Assembly: GCA_027493945.1 (NCBI GenBank)
Contig: JAOSJU010000001.1
Span: 1,736,001 to 1,800,000 of the forward strand
DNA length: 64,000 nucleotides
Direction: 5' to 3'
Origin: Burkholderiaceae bacterium
Lineage (GTDB): Bacteria; Pseudomonadota; Gammaproteobacteria; Burkholderiales; Burkholderiaceae_E
The notes under the pieces are model-generated. The model ran no database searches. It was not told the DNA's origin and saw nothing but the letters and a program-made list of their open reading frames with translations. Below are positions 44,385 to 52,577 of the stretch, in pieces; the stretch's first letter is position 1, and every line of letters starts with the position of its first letter. A program made the translations under genes and the position numbers.

Positions 44385-46142
44385 ATGTCGGAAATCAGCG
44401 GCGGCGAACTGATCGCGCGCATGCTTCAGAAGGAAGGGGTCGGGAAGGTTTTCGGCATCATCGACGGCACGTACTTCGGTTTCTACTCGGCGCTGCACCG
44501 GCTGGGCATCGAGATCGTCACGCCGCGCCACGAGACCAGCGCCGCGCACATGGCGGGTGCCTACGCGCGGCTCACCGGCCGGCTCGGCGTATGCATGGCC
44601 AGCAACGGGCCCGGCGTCGCCAACCTGCTGCCGGGGCTGGTGGTCGAGCAGGCCGAGGGCAACCGGGTGCTGGCGATCACCAGCGCGCGGCGCAGCGGCA
44701 TCGCCGGCGCCGAGCGCCCCGGCGCGTACCAGAACTTCGACCAGACCGGCGTGATCGCGCGAATGGCCAAGTCGAGCACTGCGGTGCCCGCGTTCGAACG
44801 CATCGGAGAGATCGTGCGCCGGGCGCTGCGCCGCAGCTGGGAGGGCCGCCCCGGCGTGGTTCACGTCGACGTGCCCGAGAGCATCATGAACGGCAAGTTC
44901 AAGGATGCCGGGGCGCCGCTGCAGGAGCCGCATCGCTACCGGCGCGTCGATCCGCTGCCGGCCGCGCCGGCGCAGGTCGCCAGCGCGGCGCAGTGGCTCG
45001 CGCAGGCGCAGGCGCCGGCGATCCACGTGGGCAGCGGCGTCGTCCACGCCGCCGCATTCGACGCGCTCGAGCGCGTGGCCGAGGTGCTGCAGGCGCCGGT
45101 CACGACCAGCTGGGCCGCCCGCGGCGCGCTGCCGGAGTCCTCCGCGCTCGCGATCCCGATGGTGCACATCGAGCTCAACCACCGGCTGCGCAACGAAGCC
45201 GACGCGATGCTGATCGTCGGCTCGCGCGTCGGCGAGACCGACTGGTGGGGCAAGCCTCCGTACTGGCGCGACGCCGCCGAGCAGAAGACGATCCGGGTCG
45301 ACGCGGACGGCGATGCGCTGGGCATGAACCGGCCGGTCGATCTCGCGATCGTCGCCGACGCGCGCTCGTTCCTCGAACAGCTCGCTGGCGAGCTCGAACA
45401 GCGGCGCGACGCGATCCGGCTCGACGAGCGGCGCGCGCGCATCGAGCGCTACGCAAAGGCGATGCGCGACGACCGCGCGCGCTGGGACAAGGCACTCGCC
45501 GACTTCTCGGTGCCGATGAACCCGGCGCACGTGGCCCACACCTGCCGCGAGGTGTTTCCCGACGACACCGTGCTGGTGGCCGACGGCGGCAACGCGGCAG
45601 TCTGGACGATGTTCCATTGGCAGGCCGGGCAGCCGAACACGCTGCTGTCCACCTTCAAGTTCGGCATGCTGGGCGCCGGCGTCGCGCAGGCGCTCGGGGC
45701 CTCGGCGGCACGCCCCGGGCGCCCGGTGTGCTGCATCATCGGCGACGGCGCGATGGGCTTTCATCCGCAGGAGATCGAGACGGCGGTTCGCAACCGCCTG
45801 CCGGTGATCTACCTCGTGCTGTGCGACCGGCAGTGGGGCATGGTCAAGATGAACCAGCAGTTCATGCTCAAGCCGCTGAAGACGATGATCATGAAGTCGC
45901 TCGGCCCCGAGGAGACCATCATGGCCGACCTCGGCGAGATCGAGTTCGACCGCATGGCGCAGGCGATGGGCGCGCACGGCGAGCGCGTCGCCGACCCGCG
46001 GCAGCTGCGGGCAGCGCTCGAGCGCGCGATCGCGTCGGGCAATTGCGCGGTCATTCACGTCGACGTCGACCCGGTCAGGCACATGTGGGCCCCGGGCCTG
46101 ATCCACTTCAAGAAGATGCACGAAGAGCCGAAAGGCCGCTGA
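44385..46142 (+). CDS. Thiamine diphosphate-dependent enzyme (acetolactate synthase/decarboxylase superfamily)
   Basis: A 585-residue protein with the three-domain POX fold. The catalytic Glu lies in TPRHETSAAHMAGAYARL, the oxygen-handling region in MASNGPGVANLLPGLVVEQA, and the ThDP/Mg motif in IIGDGAMGFHPQEIETAVRN. The N-terminal FGIIDGTYFGFYSALHRLGI is unlike classical IlvB, and no small regulatory subunit gene follows, so it is unlikely to be acetolactate synthase proper. It could cleave or decarboxylate a 2-oxo or 2-hydroxy acid. The substrate is unknown, and the cluster suggests a catabolic role. Confidence 0.85.
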   Translation: MSEISGGELIARMLQKEGVGKVFGIIDGTYFGFYSALHRLGIEIVTPRHETSAAHMAGAYARLTGRLGVCMASNGPGVANLLPGLVVEQAEGNRVLAITSARRSGIAGAERPGAYQNFDQTGVIARMAKSSTAVPAFERIGEIVRRALRRSWEGRPGVVHVDVPESIMNGKFKDAGAPLQEPHRYRRVDPLPAAPAQVASAAQWLAQAQAPAIHVGSGVVHAAAFDALERVAEVLQAPVTTSWAARGALPESSALAIPMVHIELNHRLRNEADAMLIVGSRVGETDWWGKPPYWRDAAEQKTIRVDADGDALGMNRPVDLAIVADARSFLEQLAGELEQRRDAIRLDERRARIERYAKAMRDDRARWDKALADFSVPMNPAHVAHTCREVFPDDTVLVADGGNAAVWTMFHWQAGQPNTLLSTFKFGMLGAGVAQALGASAARPGRPVCCIIGDGAMGFHPQEIETAVRNRLPVIYLVLCDRQWGMVKMNQQFMLKPLKTMIMKSLGPEETIMADLGEIEFDRMAQAMGAHGERVADPRQLRAALERAIASGNCAVIHVDVDPVRHMWAPGLIHFKKMHEEPKGR

Positions 46143-46152
46143 GCCGCGATCG

Positions 46153-47064
46153 ATGAGCGAAATCGACCTCGTACGCCTGAACTTCAGCCCGCAGTCGCTC
46201 GCGGTCCTCAACGGCATCCTCGCGCTGGTGCTGTTCGGCGTGGCGCTCGACATGAAGGTGTCCGACTTCAAGGCCGTCGCGGCCGCCCCGCGCGCGACGC
46301 TGATCGGCATGGCGGGACAGTTCCTGCTGTTGCCGGCGGTGGCCTGGGCGATCGGCATGGTGCTCGAGCCCGCGCCGAGCATCGCGCTCGGGCTGATCCT
46401 GGTGGGCGCGTGCCCCGGGGGCAACATCTCGAACTTCCTGACCCACTTCGCGCGCGGAAACACCGCGCTGTCGATCACGATGACCTCGATCTCGACGGTC
46501 GCATCGCTGGTCTTCACGCCGTTCAACCTCGCGTTCTGGGGAAGCCTCAATCCCGATACCGCACGCATCCTCAACGCGGTGGCGCTGAACCCGCTCGACG
46601 TGCTGGTCACGATCATTTTCCTGCTCGGCATTCCCGCGGCGCTGGGCATGGGCGTGGCGCACTGGTTTCCGAAGGTGGCCGCGCGCGCCCATCGGCCGGC
46701 GAAAATCCTCTCGCTGCTGTTCTTCGGCGTCTTCATCGTGGGCGCGCTGGCCGGCAACTGGACGTACTTCATCGACTACGTCGGCCGCGTCGTGCTGGTG
46801 GTGTTCCTGATGAACGCGCTCGGCCTGCTGGTCGGCTACTGGAGCGGCCGCCTCGCCGGCCTGTCCGAGCCCGATTGCCGCGCCACGTCGATCGAAGTCG
46901 GCATCCAGAATTCGGGCTTCGGGCTGATCCTCGTCTTCAATTTCTTCGGCGGCATGGGCGGCATGGCGATCGTCGCGGCCTGGTGGGGCATCTGGCACAT
47001 CCTGTCCGGCCCGGCGCTCGCCAGCTGGTGGCGCCGCAGGCCGCCGCCGGTGTTCGCGACGTGA
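46153..47064 (+). CDS. Bile acid:sodium symporter (SBF) family transporter
   Basis: A 303-residue membrane protein with nine to ten helices. The sodium-site signature is visible in ILVGACPGGNISNFLTHFAR and again in ATSIEVGIQNSGFGLILVFN, the two crossover motifs of the BASS family. It imports an organic anion with sodium. It lies ten bases after the ThDP enzyme gene and overlaps the next start, so it probably imports the pathway substrate. Confidence 0.9.
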   Translation: MSEIDLVRLNFSPQSLAVLNGILALVLFGVALDMKVSDFKAVAAAPRATLIGMAGQFLLLPAVAWAIGMVLEPAPSIALGLILVGACPGGNISNFLTHFARGNTALSITMTSISTVASLVFTPFNLAFWGSLNPDTARILNAVALNPLDVLVTIIFLLGIPAALGMGVAHWFPKVAARAHRPAKILSLLFFGVFIVGALAGNWTYFIDYVGRVVLVVFLMNALGLLVGYWSGRLAGLSEPDCRATSIEVGIQNSGFGLILVFNFFGGMGGMAIVAAWWGIWHILSGPALASWWRRRPPPVFAT

Positions 47065-48011
47065 GCGCTGCGCGCGTCTTCGTCACCGGCGCCGGCGGCT
47101 ACCTGGGCAGCCAGCTGGTGGCGGCACTCGCTGCTGCCGGCACCGGCGTGCTCGCGACCGACGTGCGCGAATGCCCGCCGGGTCGGCGCGTGCCCGGCGT
47201 GCACTACCTGATCGCGGACGTGCGCTCGCCCGAGCTCGCCGATGCGATGCGCGGCTGCGAAGTGGTCGTCCATCTCGCCTCGATCGTCACGCCCGGCCCC
47301 GACAGCACCCGCGAACACGAGTACTCGGTCGACGTGCTCGGCACGCGCAACGTGCTCGACGCCTGCCTGGCCGCAGGCGTGAAGCGGATCGTCGTCAGCT
47401 CCAGCGGCGCGGCCTACGGCTACCACGCCGACAACCCCGCGTGGATCGCCGAGGACCAGCCGCTGCGCGGCAACGACGAGTTCGCCTACGCGCGCCACAA
47501 GCGGCTGGTCGAGGAGATGCTCGCCCGTCACCGCGTCGAGCACCCGCAGCTCGGCCAGGTCGTGTTCCGCATCGGGACGATCCTCGGCGAGACCACCCGC
47601 AACCAGATCACCGACCTGTTCGAGAGGTCCTGGCTGATCGCGATCCGCGGCTCGGACAGCCCGTTCGTCTTCGTCTGGGACCAGGACGTGGTCGGCGCGA
47701 TCCTGCATGCGATCGACGGCGCGCCCGACGGCGTCTACAACCTCGCCGGCGACGGCGCGCTCACCGTCGGGCAGATCGCCGAGCGCCCGGGCAAGCGCTG
47801 CGTCGCGCTGCCTCCCCGGCTGCTGCAGGTTGCGCTCGCGCTGCTGAAGCGGCTCGGGCTCACGCAATACGGGCCCGAACAGGTGCGCTTCCTGCGCTAC
47901 CGGCCGGTGCTCGACAACACGCGCCTGAAGCACGACTTCGGCTATGCGCCGCGCCTGACTTCGGAGCAGGCCTTCGAGGTGTGGATGCACGCGCGCGGCC
48001 CCCGGAAGTGA
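47061..48011 (+). CDS. NAD-dependent epimerase/dehydratase (extended SDR)
   Basis: A 316-residue protein from GTG 47061 (overlaps the SBF stop). Rossmann motif VFVTGAGGYLGSQLVAAL, active-site Ser in VVSSSGAAYGYH, and YxxxK as FAYARHK. The C-terminal part includes PFVFVWDQDVVGAILHAIDG. It could oxidise, epimerise or reduce a sugar-like or hydroxy substrate. The specific reaction cannot be read from sequence. Confidence 0.87.
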   Translation: MSAARVFVTGAGGYLGSQLVAALAAAGTGVLATDVRECPPGRRVPGVHYLIADVRSPELADAMRGCEVVVHLASIVTPGPDSTREHEYSVDVLGTRNVLDACLAAGVKRIVVSSSGAAYGYHADNPAWIAEDQPLRGNDEFAYARHKRLVEEMLARHRVEHPQLGQVVFRIGTILGETTRNQITDLFERSWLIAIRGSDSPFVFVWDQDVVGAILHAIDGAPDGVYNLAGDGALTVGQIAERPGKRCVALPPRLLQVALALLKRLGLTQYGPEQVRFLRYRPVLDNTRLKHDFGYAPRLTSEQAFEVWMHARGPRK

Positions 48012-48013
48012 AG

Positions 48014-48808
48014 ATGCGCGAATTCGCCGGCGCCACGGTCGTCGTCAGCGGCGCGGCGGCGGGGCTCGGGCGCGCGTTGTGCGAGCGCTTCGGGCGCGCG
48101 GGCTCGCGCATCGTCGCGCTCGACCTCGACGAGGCCGCGCTCGAACGCAGCGCGGCGGCGTTGCGCGCTGCCGGCATCGCCGTGTCCGCGTTCGCCTGCG
48201 ACGTCGCCGACGAAGCGGCCTGCCGGCGCGCGATCGAAGCCGGCGCCGCCGAGTTCGGCGGCATCGACCTGCTGATCTGCAACGCGGGCATCTCGCATCA
48301 CGGCGACTTCGCGCGCACGCGGCCGGAGGTGATTCGCCGGGTGATGGCGGTGAATTTCTGGGGCGCGATGCATTGCACGCATGCGGCGCTGCCCCAGCTG
48401 CTCGCGCGGCGCGGCATGATCGTCGCGATCTCGAGCGTGGCCGGCTTCGCACCGCTCGTCGGACGCACGGGCTACGCGGCCAGCAAGCACGCGCTGCACG
48501 GCTTCTTCGACAGCCTGCGCAGCGAGGTCTTGGCCGACGGCGTGCGCGTGATGCTCGCCTGCCCGTCGTTCATCGCCACCGACATCGACCGCCATGCGCT
48601 CGATCCCGAGGGCAGGCCCTTTCGCGGCGCGAAGACGGTCGTCGGCAAGGCCGCGACGCCCGAGGAGATCGCCGATCGGGTCTACGAGGCGGCGCGCCGC
48701 GAGCGATGGCTGCTGCTTCCGGGCGCCACCGCGCGGCTCGCCTGGTGGCTGTCGCGGCTGACACCGGCCGGCTACGCGCGCATCATGGCGGCCCGGATGC
48801 GCCCCTGA
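48014..48808 (+). CDS. Short-chain dehydrogenase/reductase (classical SDR)
   Basis: A 264-residue protein with the NAD(P) motif VVSGAAAGLGRAL, NAG in LLICNAGISHHG, the catalytic Ser in MIVAISSVAGFA and YxxxK in GYAASKHALHG. The C-terminal helix region (ATARLAWWLSRLTPAGYARI) is amphipathic, as in membrane-associated SDRs that act on lipids or hydrophobic alcohols. It follows the epimerase gene by two bases. Confidence 0.88.
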   Translation: MREFAGATVVVSGAAAGLGRALCERFGRAGSRIVALDLDEAALERSAAALRAAGIAVSAFACDVADEAACRRAIEAGAAEFGGIDLLICNAGISHHGDFARTRPEVIRRVMAVNFWGAMHCTHAALPQLLARRGMIVAISSVAGFAPLVGRTGYAASKHALHGFFDSLRSEVLADGVRVMLACPSFIATDIDRHALDPEGRPFRGAKTVVGKAATPEEIADRVYEAARRERWLLLPGATARLAWWLSRLTPAGYARIMAARMRP

Positions 48809-48819
48809 GCCCCCTGCCC

Positions 48820-49684
48820 ATGAACCCCGGATCGACCATCGCCACCGAACTGATCGCGCTGCTCGAAGGCTGCGCGACGACCGCACCGTTTCCGCGGGTC
48901 CGCGCGCTGCACCTGCCGCGACCCGAGACGCTGGACACCCGGCGCGGCGAGTTCTGCGCGCTCGAACTCGGAGGACGGCACGCTGGGCCCGGCATTCGTG
49001 CTGCTCGGCGACACCTGGGCGCAACTGGGCGCGCGCGAAATCCACGCGGGCCTGACGGGCGGCGACGCGCTGCAACTCGCGCGCGGCTACGCAAGCGACG
49101 ACGTCGTCGGCCGCACGCTCGGCATGGCGGCGATCAACGCGCTGACCCGCTGCGTCTTCGACCGCACCGGCTACGTCGCACCCGACAGCGCCGACTCGAT
49201 CGGCGAGCTCGACCCGCGCGCCGACGACCACGTCGGCATGGTCGGCCTGTTCGGGCCGCTGCTCGGCCGCTGCACCGCGGCCGGCGCGCGCGTCACCGTG
49301 ATCGAGTTGCGCGAAGACCTGGTCGGCGAGCACGACGGCTACCGCGTCACCCTCGATCCTGCCGAGCTGGGCTCCTGCAACAAGGTGCTGTGCACCAGCT
49401 CGGTGCTGCTGAACGGCACCGCCGACCGCATCCTCGACCACTGCGCCGGCGCCGACCGCGTGGCGATGATCGGTCCGGGCGCCGGCTGCCTGCCCGATCC
49501 GCTGTTCCGGCGCGGCGTCACCCTGTTCGGAGGCAGCTGGATCACCGACGCTGCGGCGGTGGTCGACGCGCTGCGCGCCGGCGAATCCTGGAGCGCGTAC
49601 GCGCGCAAGGTCGCGATCCGCCGCGACGAATACCCGGGCCTCGAACGCCTGGGAGTCTTGACCGGTCGGCGCCCTCCGGGCTAG
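48820..49684 (+). CDS. DUF4213/DUF364 protein (heavy-metal-chelation fold), single-base frameshift
   Basis: About 287 residues after repair. From ATG 48820 the N-terminal DUF4213 part reads TRRGEFCALEL, then GG at 48970-48971 has one base too many; the continuation EDGTLGPAFVLLGDTWAQLG lies in the next frame. The C-terminal DUF364 domain shows GMVGLFGPLLGRC, SVLLNGTADRILDHCAGADR, GPGAGCLPDPLFRRGVTLFG. The family is associated with metal or cofactor binding but lacks a proven role. It closes the six-gene cluster. Confidence 0.75.
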
Positions 49685-49861
49685 CCTTGCACCGGGAAGG
49701 CATCGAGACGCACGGCCGGTGCGCCGATGCCGACGGGTCCGACGACGGGCCGGTTGCAGAAGCGCCGGGCATCGAAGCGATGCGCGGCGCGCCTCCGGAC
49801 CGGCACGCCCGAGGAAGAGCAGCCGCCACTCGCGGCTCATGGGGCGCGGCAACAATCCCGC

Positions 49862-49950
49862 GCCCCTTTCTTTTCTCCGTCCCCCTTCTTTTCTCCGTCC
49901 CCCTTCACTTTCGCCACCCTTCTCCCATCCCCCTTCCCCTTCGCTTTCCC
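49862..49950 (+). repeat. Polypyrimidine tract with tandem 18-bp repeat
   Basis: Almost 90 bases of nearly pure C/T lie upstream of the SMUG-type glycosylase gene. Within it TTCTTTTCTCCGTCCCCC occurs twice in tandem (49869-49886 and 49887-49904), followed by looser CCCTTC/CCCTTT units. The remaining DNA from 49685 shows no gene. Such tracts can form triplex DNA or slip during replication; a regulatory role is not shown. Confidence 0.75.
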
Positions 49951-49952
49951 AA

Positions 49953-50672
49953 ATGCCCCCCCTGATTCACGCCGCCCGCGAACTGTCGAAAGCGGTCTCG
50001 ACCCTGCGCTTCGGCCCGCCGGTCGCGCACGTCTACAACCCGCTCGACTACGCGTGGGCGCCGCACGAAGCCTGGCTGCGCCGCTATGGCACCGGGCGCA
50101 AGCGGGTGGTGTTCGTCGGCATGAACCCGGGGCCGTTCGGGATGATGCAGACCGGCGTGCCGTTCGGCGAAGTCGCCGCGGTGCGCGACTGGATGGGCGT
50201 GCAGGCGCCGGTGCGCCGCCCGGCCGACGAGCACCCGAAGCGCCCGATCGAAGGCTTCGCGTGCCGCCGTTCGGAAGTGAGCGGCAAGCGACTGTGGGGC
50301 TGGGCGGCCGCGCGTTTCGGCAGCGCCCCGGCGTTCTTCGAGCAGTGCTTCGTGGTGAACTACTGCCCGCTGGTGTTCCTCGAAGCGAGTGGGCGCAACC
50401 TTACGCCCGGCAAGCTGCCGGCGGCCGAGTTGCGGCCGCTGCAGGACGCCTGCGACGCGCACCTGCGCGCGGCGATCGCAGCGTTGCAGCCCGAATGGGC
50501 GATCGGCGTCGGGGCCTGGGCGATGACGCGGATCCAGGCGGCGCTCGGCGACGCCGCCGGGCTGCGCATCGACCAGATCCTGCACCCGAGCCCGGCCAGC
50601 CCCGCAGCCAATCGCGGCTGGGCGGCCCAGGTCGATGCACGACTCGACCGACTCGGCGTGTTCGCGAATTGA
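49953..50672 (+). CDS. Uracil-DNA glycosylase, SMUG1 family
   Basis: A 239-residue protein with the SMUG1 active-site motif GMNPGPFGMMQTGVPFGEV, the region GFACRRSEVSGKRLWGW, FVVNYCPLVFLEASGRNLTP and the second loop LHPSPASPAANRGW. It removes uracil and oxidised pyrimidines from DNA. Start ATG 49953 sits directly behind the pyrimidine tract; no clear Shine-Dalgarno is present, which is unusual. It precedes liuR by 32 bases. Confidence 0.9.
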   Translation: MPPLIHAARELSKAVSTLRFGPPVAHVYNPLDYAWAPHEAWLRRYGTGRKRVVFVGMNPGPFGMMQTGVPFGEVAAVRDWMGVQAPVRRPADEHPKRPIEGFACRRSEVSGKRLWGWAAARFGSAPAFFEQCFVVNYCPLVFLEASGRNLTPGKLPAAELRPLQDACDAHLRAAIAALQPEWAIGVGAWAMTRIQAALGDAAGLRIDQILHPSPASPAANRGWAAQVDARLDRLGVFAN

Positions 50673-50685
50673 CGTTTACGTAAAC
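50669..50685 (+). promoter_or_regulatory. LiuR operator 1 (autoregulatory)
   Basis: TTGACGTTTACGTAAAC contains the perfect palindrome GTTTACGTAAAC (50674-50685), 20 bases before the liuR start codon and straddling the end of the glycosylase gene. It matches the ACGTnnACGT style of LiuR (MerR-type) sites known upstream of leucine-degradation genes. A related site lies at 51128. Confidence 0.65.
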
Positions 50686-50704
50686 TGTGCCCGAAGATGC
50701 GCGC

Positions 50705-51096
50705 ATGCCGACCTTCTCGATCAGCGAACTGGCGCGCGAATTCGACGTCACGCCGCGCACCATCCGCTTCTACGAAGACCGGGGGCTGCTCGCCCCGAAA
50801 CGCGCCGGCGCCGGCGGACGCCAGCGCGTCTACTCGCAGCGCGACCGCACGCGGCTGAAGCTCACGCTGCGCGGCAAGCGGCTCGGCCTGTCGCTGTCCG
50901 AGATCCGCGACCTGGTCGACATGTACGAGTCGCCGTCGGACACCGCCGCGCAACTCGAGCGCTTCCTGGCGGTGCTCGCCCGCCATCGCGCGACGCTTTC
51001 GAGCGGCAGTTGCACGACCTGCAGGAAACGCTGGCCGAAATCGGGGCACACGAGACGCGTGCCCGCGGCCTGCTCGCCCAACATCACCGGCCCTGA
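50705..51096 (+). CDS. liuR: MerR-family regulator LiuR, frameshifted
   Basis: About 130 residues from ATG 50705. The MerR helix-turn-helix is clear: FSISELAREFDVTPRTIRFY, EDRGLLAPKRAGAGGRQRVY, RLKLTLRGKRLGLSLSEIRD. After ARHRATL the dimerisation coil ERQLHDLQETLAEIGAHETR continues in another frame; near CTTTC (50996-51000) one base is missing or two are extra. LiuR represses branched-chain amino acid and acyl-CoA degradation genes until an acyl-CoA intermediate is bound. Location ahead of ivd and the two palindromes support the name. Confidence 0.85.
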
Positions 51097-51127
51097 GCGG
51101 CGCCTGGCGCGGCGCCTGGCAACTGAC

Positions 51128-51145
51128 GTTGACGTTAACGTAAAC
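51128..51145 (+). promoter_or_regulatory. LiuR operator 2 (ivd operon)
   Basis: GTTGACGTTAACGTAAAC matches its own reverse complement at 16 of 18 positions, with perfect core ACGTTAACGT (51132-51141). It lies between liuR and ivd, about 210 bases before the ivd start, and shares the GACGTT-ACGTAAAC pattern with operator 1. Confidence 0.65.
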
Positions 51146-51159
51146 TACGCCCGGATACC

Positions 51160-51315
51160 GAGATTCTGCCCGCCGGAGCGCCGGCGACGGCCCTGATCGG
51201 CGCCGAGCTCGTGCGCGTGGAGCCGGGCGAGGTCGAGGTCGTGATGCCCGCGGGTACCGGTATCCTGACGATCGAGTACAAGCTGAATTGCCTGGCGCCC
51301 GGCGTCGTCGACTGA
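51160..51315 (+). pseudogene. Remnant of a PaaI-type hotdog thioesterase with internal deletion
   Basis: An open stretch reads GAELVRVEPGEVEVVMPAG and then directly [13 protein letters not shown] before a stop at 51313-51315. These are the first and third conserved blocks of PaaI-like acyl-CoA thioesterases; the central catalytic helix (usually around a His-Gly-Gly segment) is missing, and there is no start codon. It is in the gap between liuR and ivd and appears to be a deletion remnant. The function is lost. Confidence 0.55.
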
Positions 51316-51355
51316 GCACGGAAGAAACGATGGATTCACGCAGGAGAGCTTCGCG

Positions 51356-52543
51356 ATGGTGACGATTCCCGGCCTTCAGTTCGACCTCGGCGAGGACATC
51401 GCGATGCTGCGCGACTCGCTGCAGCAGTTCACCGCGAAGGAGATCACTCCGCGCGCGTACGAGATCGACCGCAGCGACCAGTTCCCGATGGACCTGTGGC
51501 GCAAGCTCGGAGACCTCGGCGTGCTCGGCATGACCGTCTCCGAGGAGTACGGTGGCACGAGCATGGGCTACCTCGCGCACATCGTCGCGATGGAGGAAAT
51601 CTCGCGCGGCTCGGCCTCCGTCGGCCTGTCGTACGGCGCGCATTCGAACCTGTGCGTGAACCAGATCCACCGCAACGGCACCGAAGAGCAGAAGCGCAAG
51701 TACCTGCCGAAACTGGTCTCGGGCGAGTGGGTCGGCGCGCTGGCGATGTCCGAGCCCAACGCCGGCTCCGACGTGGTGTCGATGAAGCTGCGCGCCGAGT
51801 TCCGCGGCGACCGCTGGATCCTGAACGGCACGAAGATGTGGATCACCAATGGCCCCGACGCCGACGTGCTGGTGGTCTACGCGAAGAACGACGTCGAGGC
51901 CGGCCCGCGCGGCATGACCGCGTTCATCGTGGAGAAGGGGTTCAAAGGCTTCTCGGTCGCGCAGAAGCTCGACAAGCTCGGCATGCGCGGCAGCCACACC
52001 GGCGAGCTGGTGTTCCAGGATTGCGAAGTGCCGGCGGAGAACGTGCTCGGCGGCCTGGGTCGCGGCGTCAACGTGCTGATGAGCGGGCTCGACTTCGAGC
52101 GCGCGGTGCTCTCGGGCGGCCCGCTGGGCATCATGACGGCCTGCATGGACGTGGTCGTTCCCTACGTGCACGAGCGCAAGCAGTTCGGCCAGCCAATCGG
52201 CGAGTTCCAGCTGATGCAGGGGAAGCTCGCCGACATGTATTCGACGATGATGGCCACGCGCGCGTACGTCTACGAGGTCGGCCGGCAGTGCGACCGCTCG
52301 CGCGCCGGGCTGGTCGACGTGCGCAGCCTGCGCAAGGACGCGGCCGGCGCGATCCTGTTCTCGGCCGAGAAGGCCACCTGGATGGCCGGCGAGGCGATCC
52401 AGTGCCTGGGCGGCAACGGCTACATCAACGACTCGCCCACCGGCCGGCTGTGGCGCGACGCGAAGCTCTACGAGATCGGCGCGGGCACCTCGGAGATCCG
52501 CCGCATGCTGATCGGCCGCGAGCTGTTCGCCGAGACGAGGTAA
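51356..52543 (+). CDS. ivd: Isovaleryl-CoA dehydrogenase
   Basis: A 395-residue flavoprotein with the acyl-CoA dehydrogenase layout: [58 protein letters not shown], then [17 protein letters not shown], which holds the catalytic Glu at the position special to isovaleryl-CoA dehydrogenases, and [20 protein letters not shown]. It oxidises isovaleryl-CoA in leucine degradation. It is the first gene behind LiuR operator 2; aceK follows after 34 bases. Confidence 0.95.
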   Translation: MVTIPGLQFDLGEDIAMLRDSLQQFTAKEITPRAYEIDRSDQFPMDLWRKLGDLGVLGMTVSEEYGGTSMGYLAHIVAMEEISRGSASVGLSYGAHSNLCVNQIHRNGTEEQKRKYLPKLVSGEWVGALAMSEPNAGSDVVSMKLRAEFRGDRWILNGTKMWITNGPDADVLVVYAKNDVEAGPRGMTAFIVEKGFKGFSVAQKLDKLGMRGSHTGELVFQDCEVPAENVLGGLGRGVNVLMSGLDFERAVLSGGPLGIMTACMDVVVPYVHERKQFGQPIGEFQLMQGKLADMYSTMMATRAYVYEVGRQCDRSRAGLVDVRSLRKDAAGAILFSAEKATWMAGEAIQCLGGNGYINDSPTGRLWRDAKLYEIGAGTSEIRRMLIGRELFAETR

Positions 52544-52577
52544 CGCGCCCCACCGCAGACGACGACAGGCAGGCCCC

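Noticed and set aside
44385..46142. Assignment of the ThDP enzyme as acetolactate synthase IlvB
   Set aside because: No ilvN or ilvC follows, and the N-terminal substrate region differs; only superfamily level is supported.
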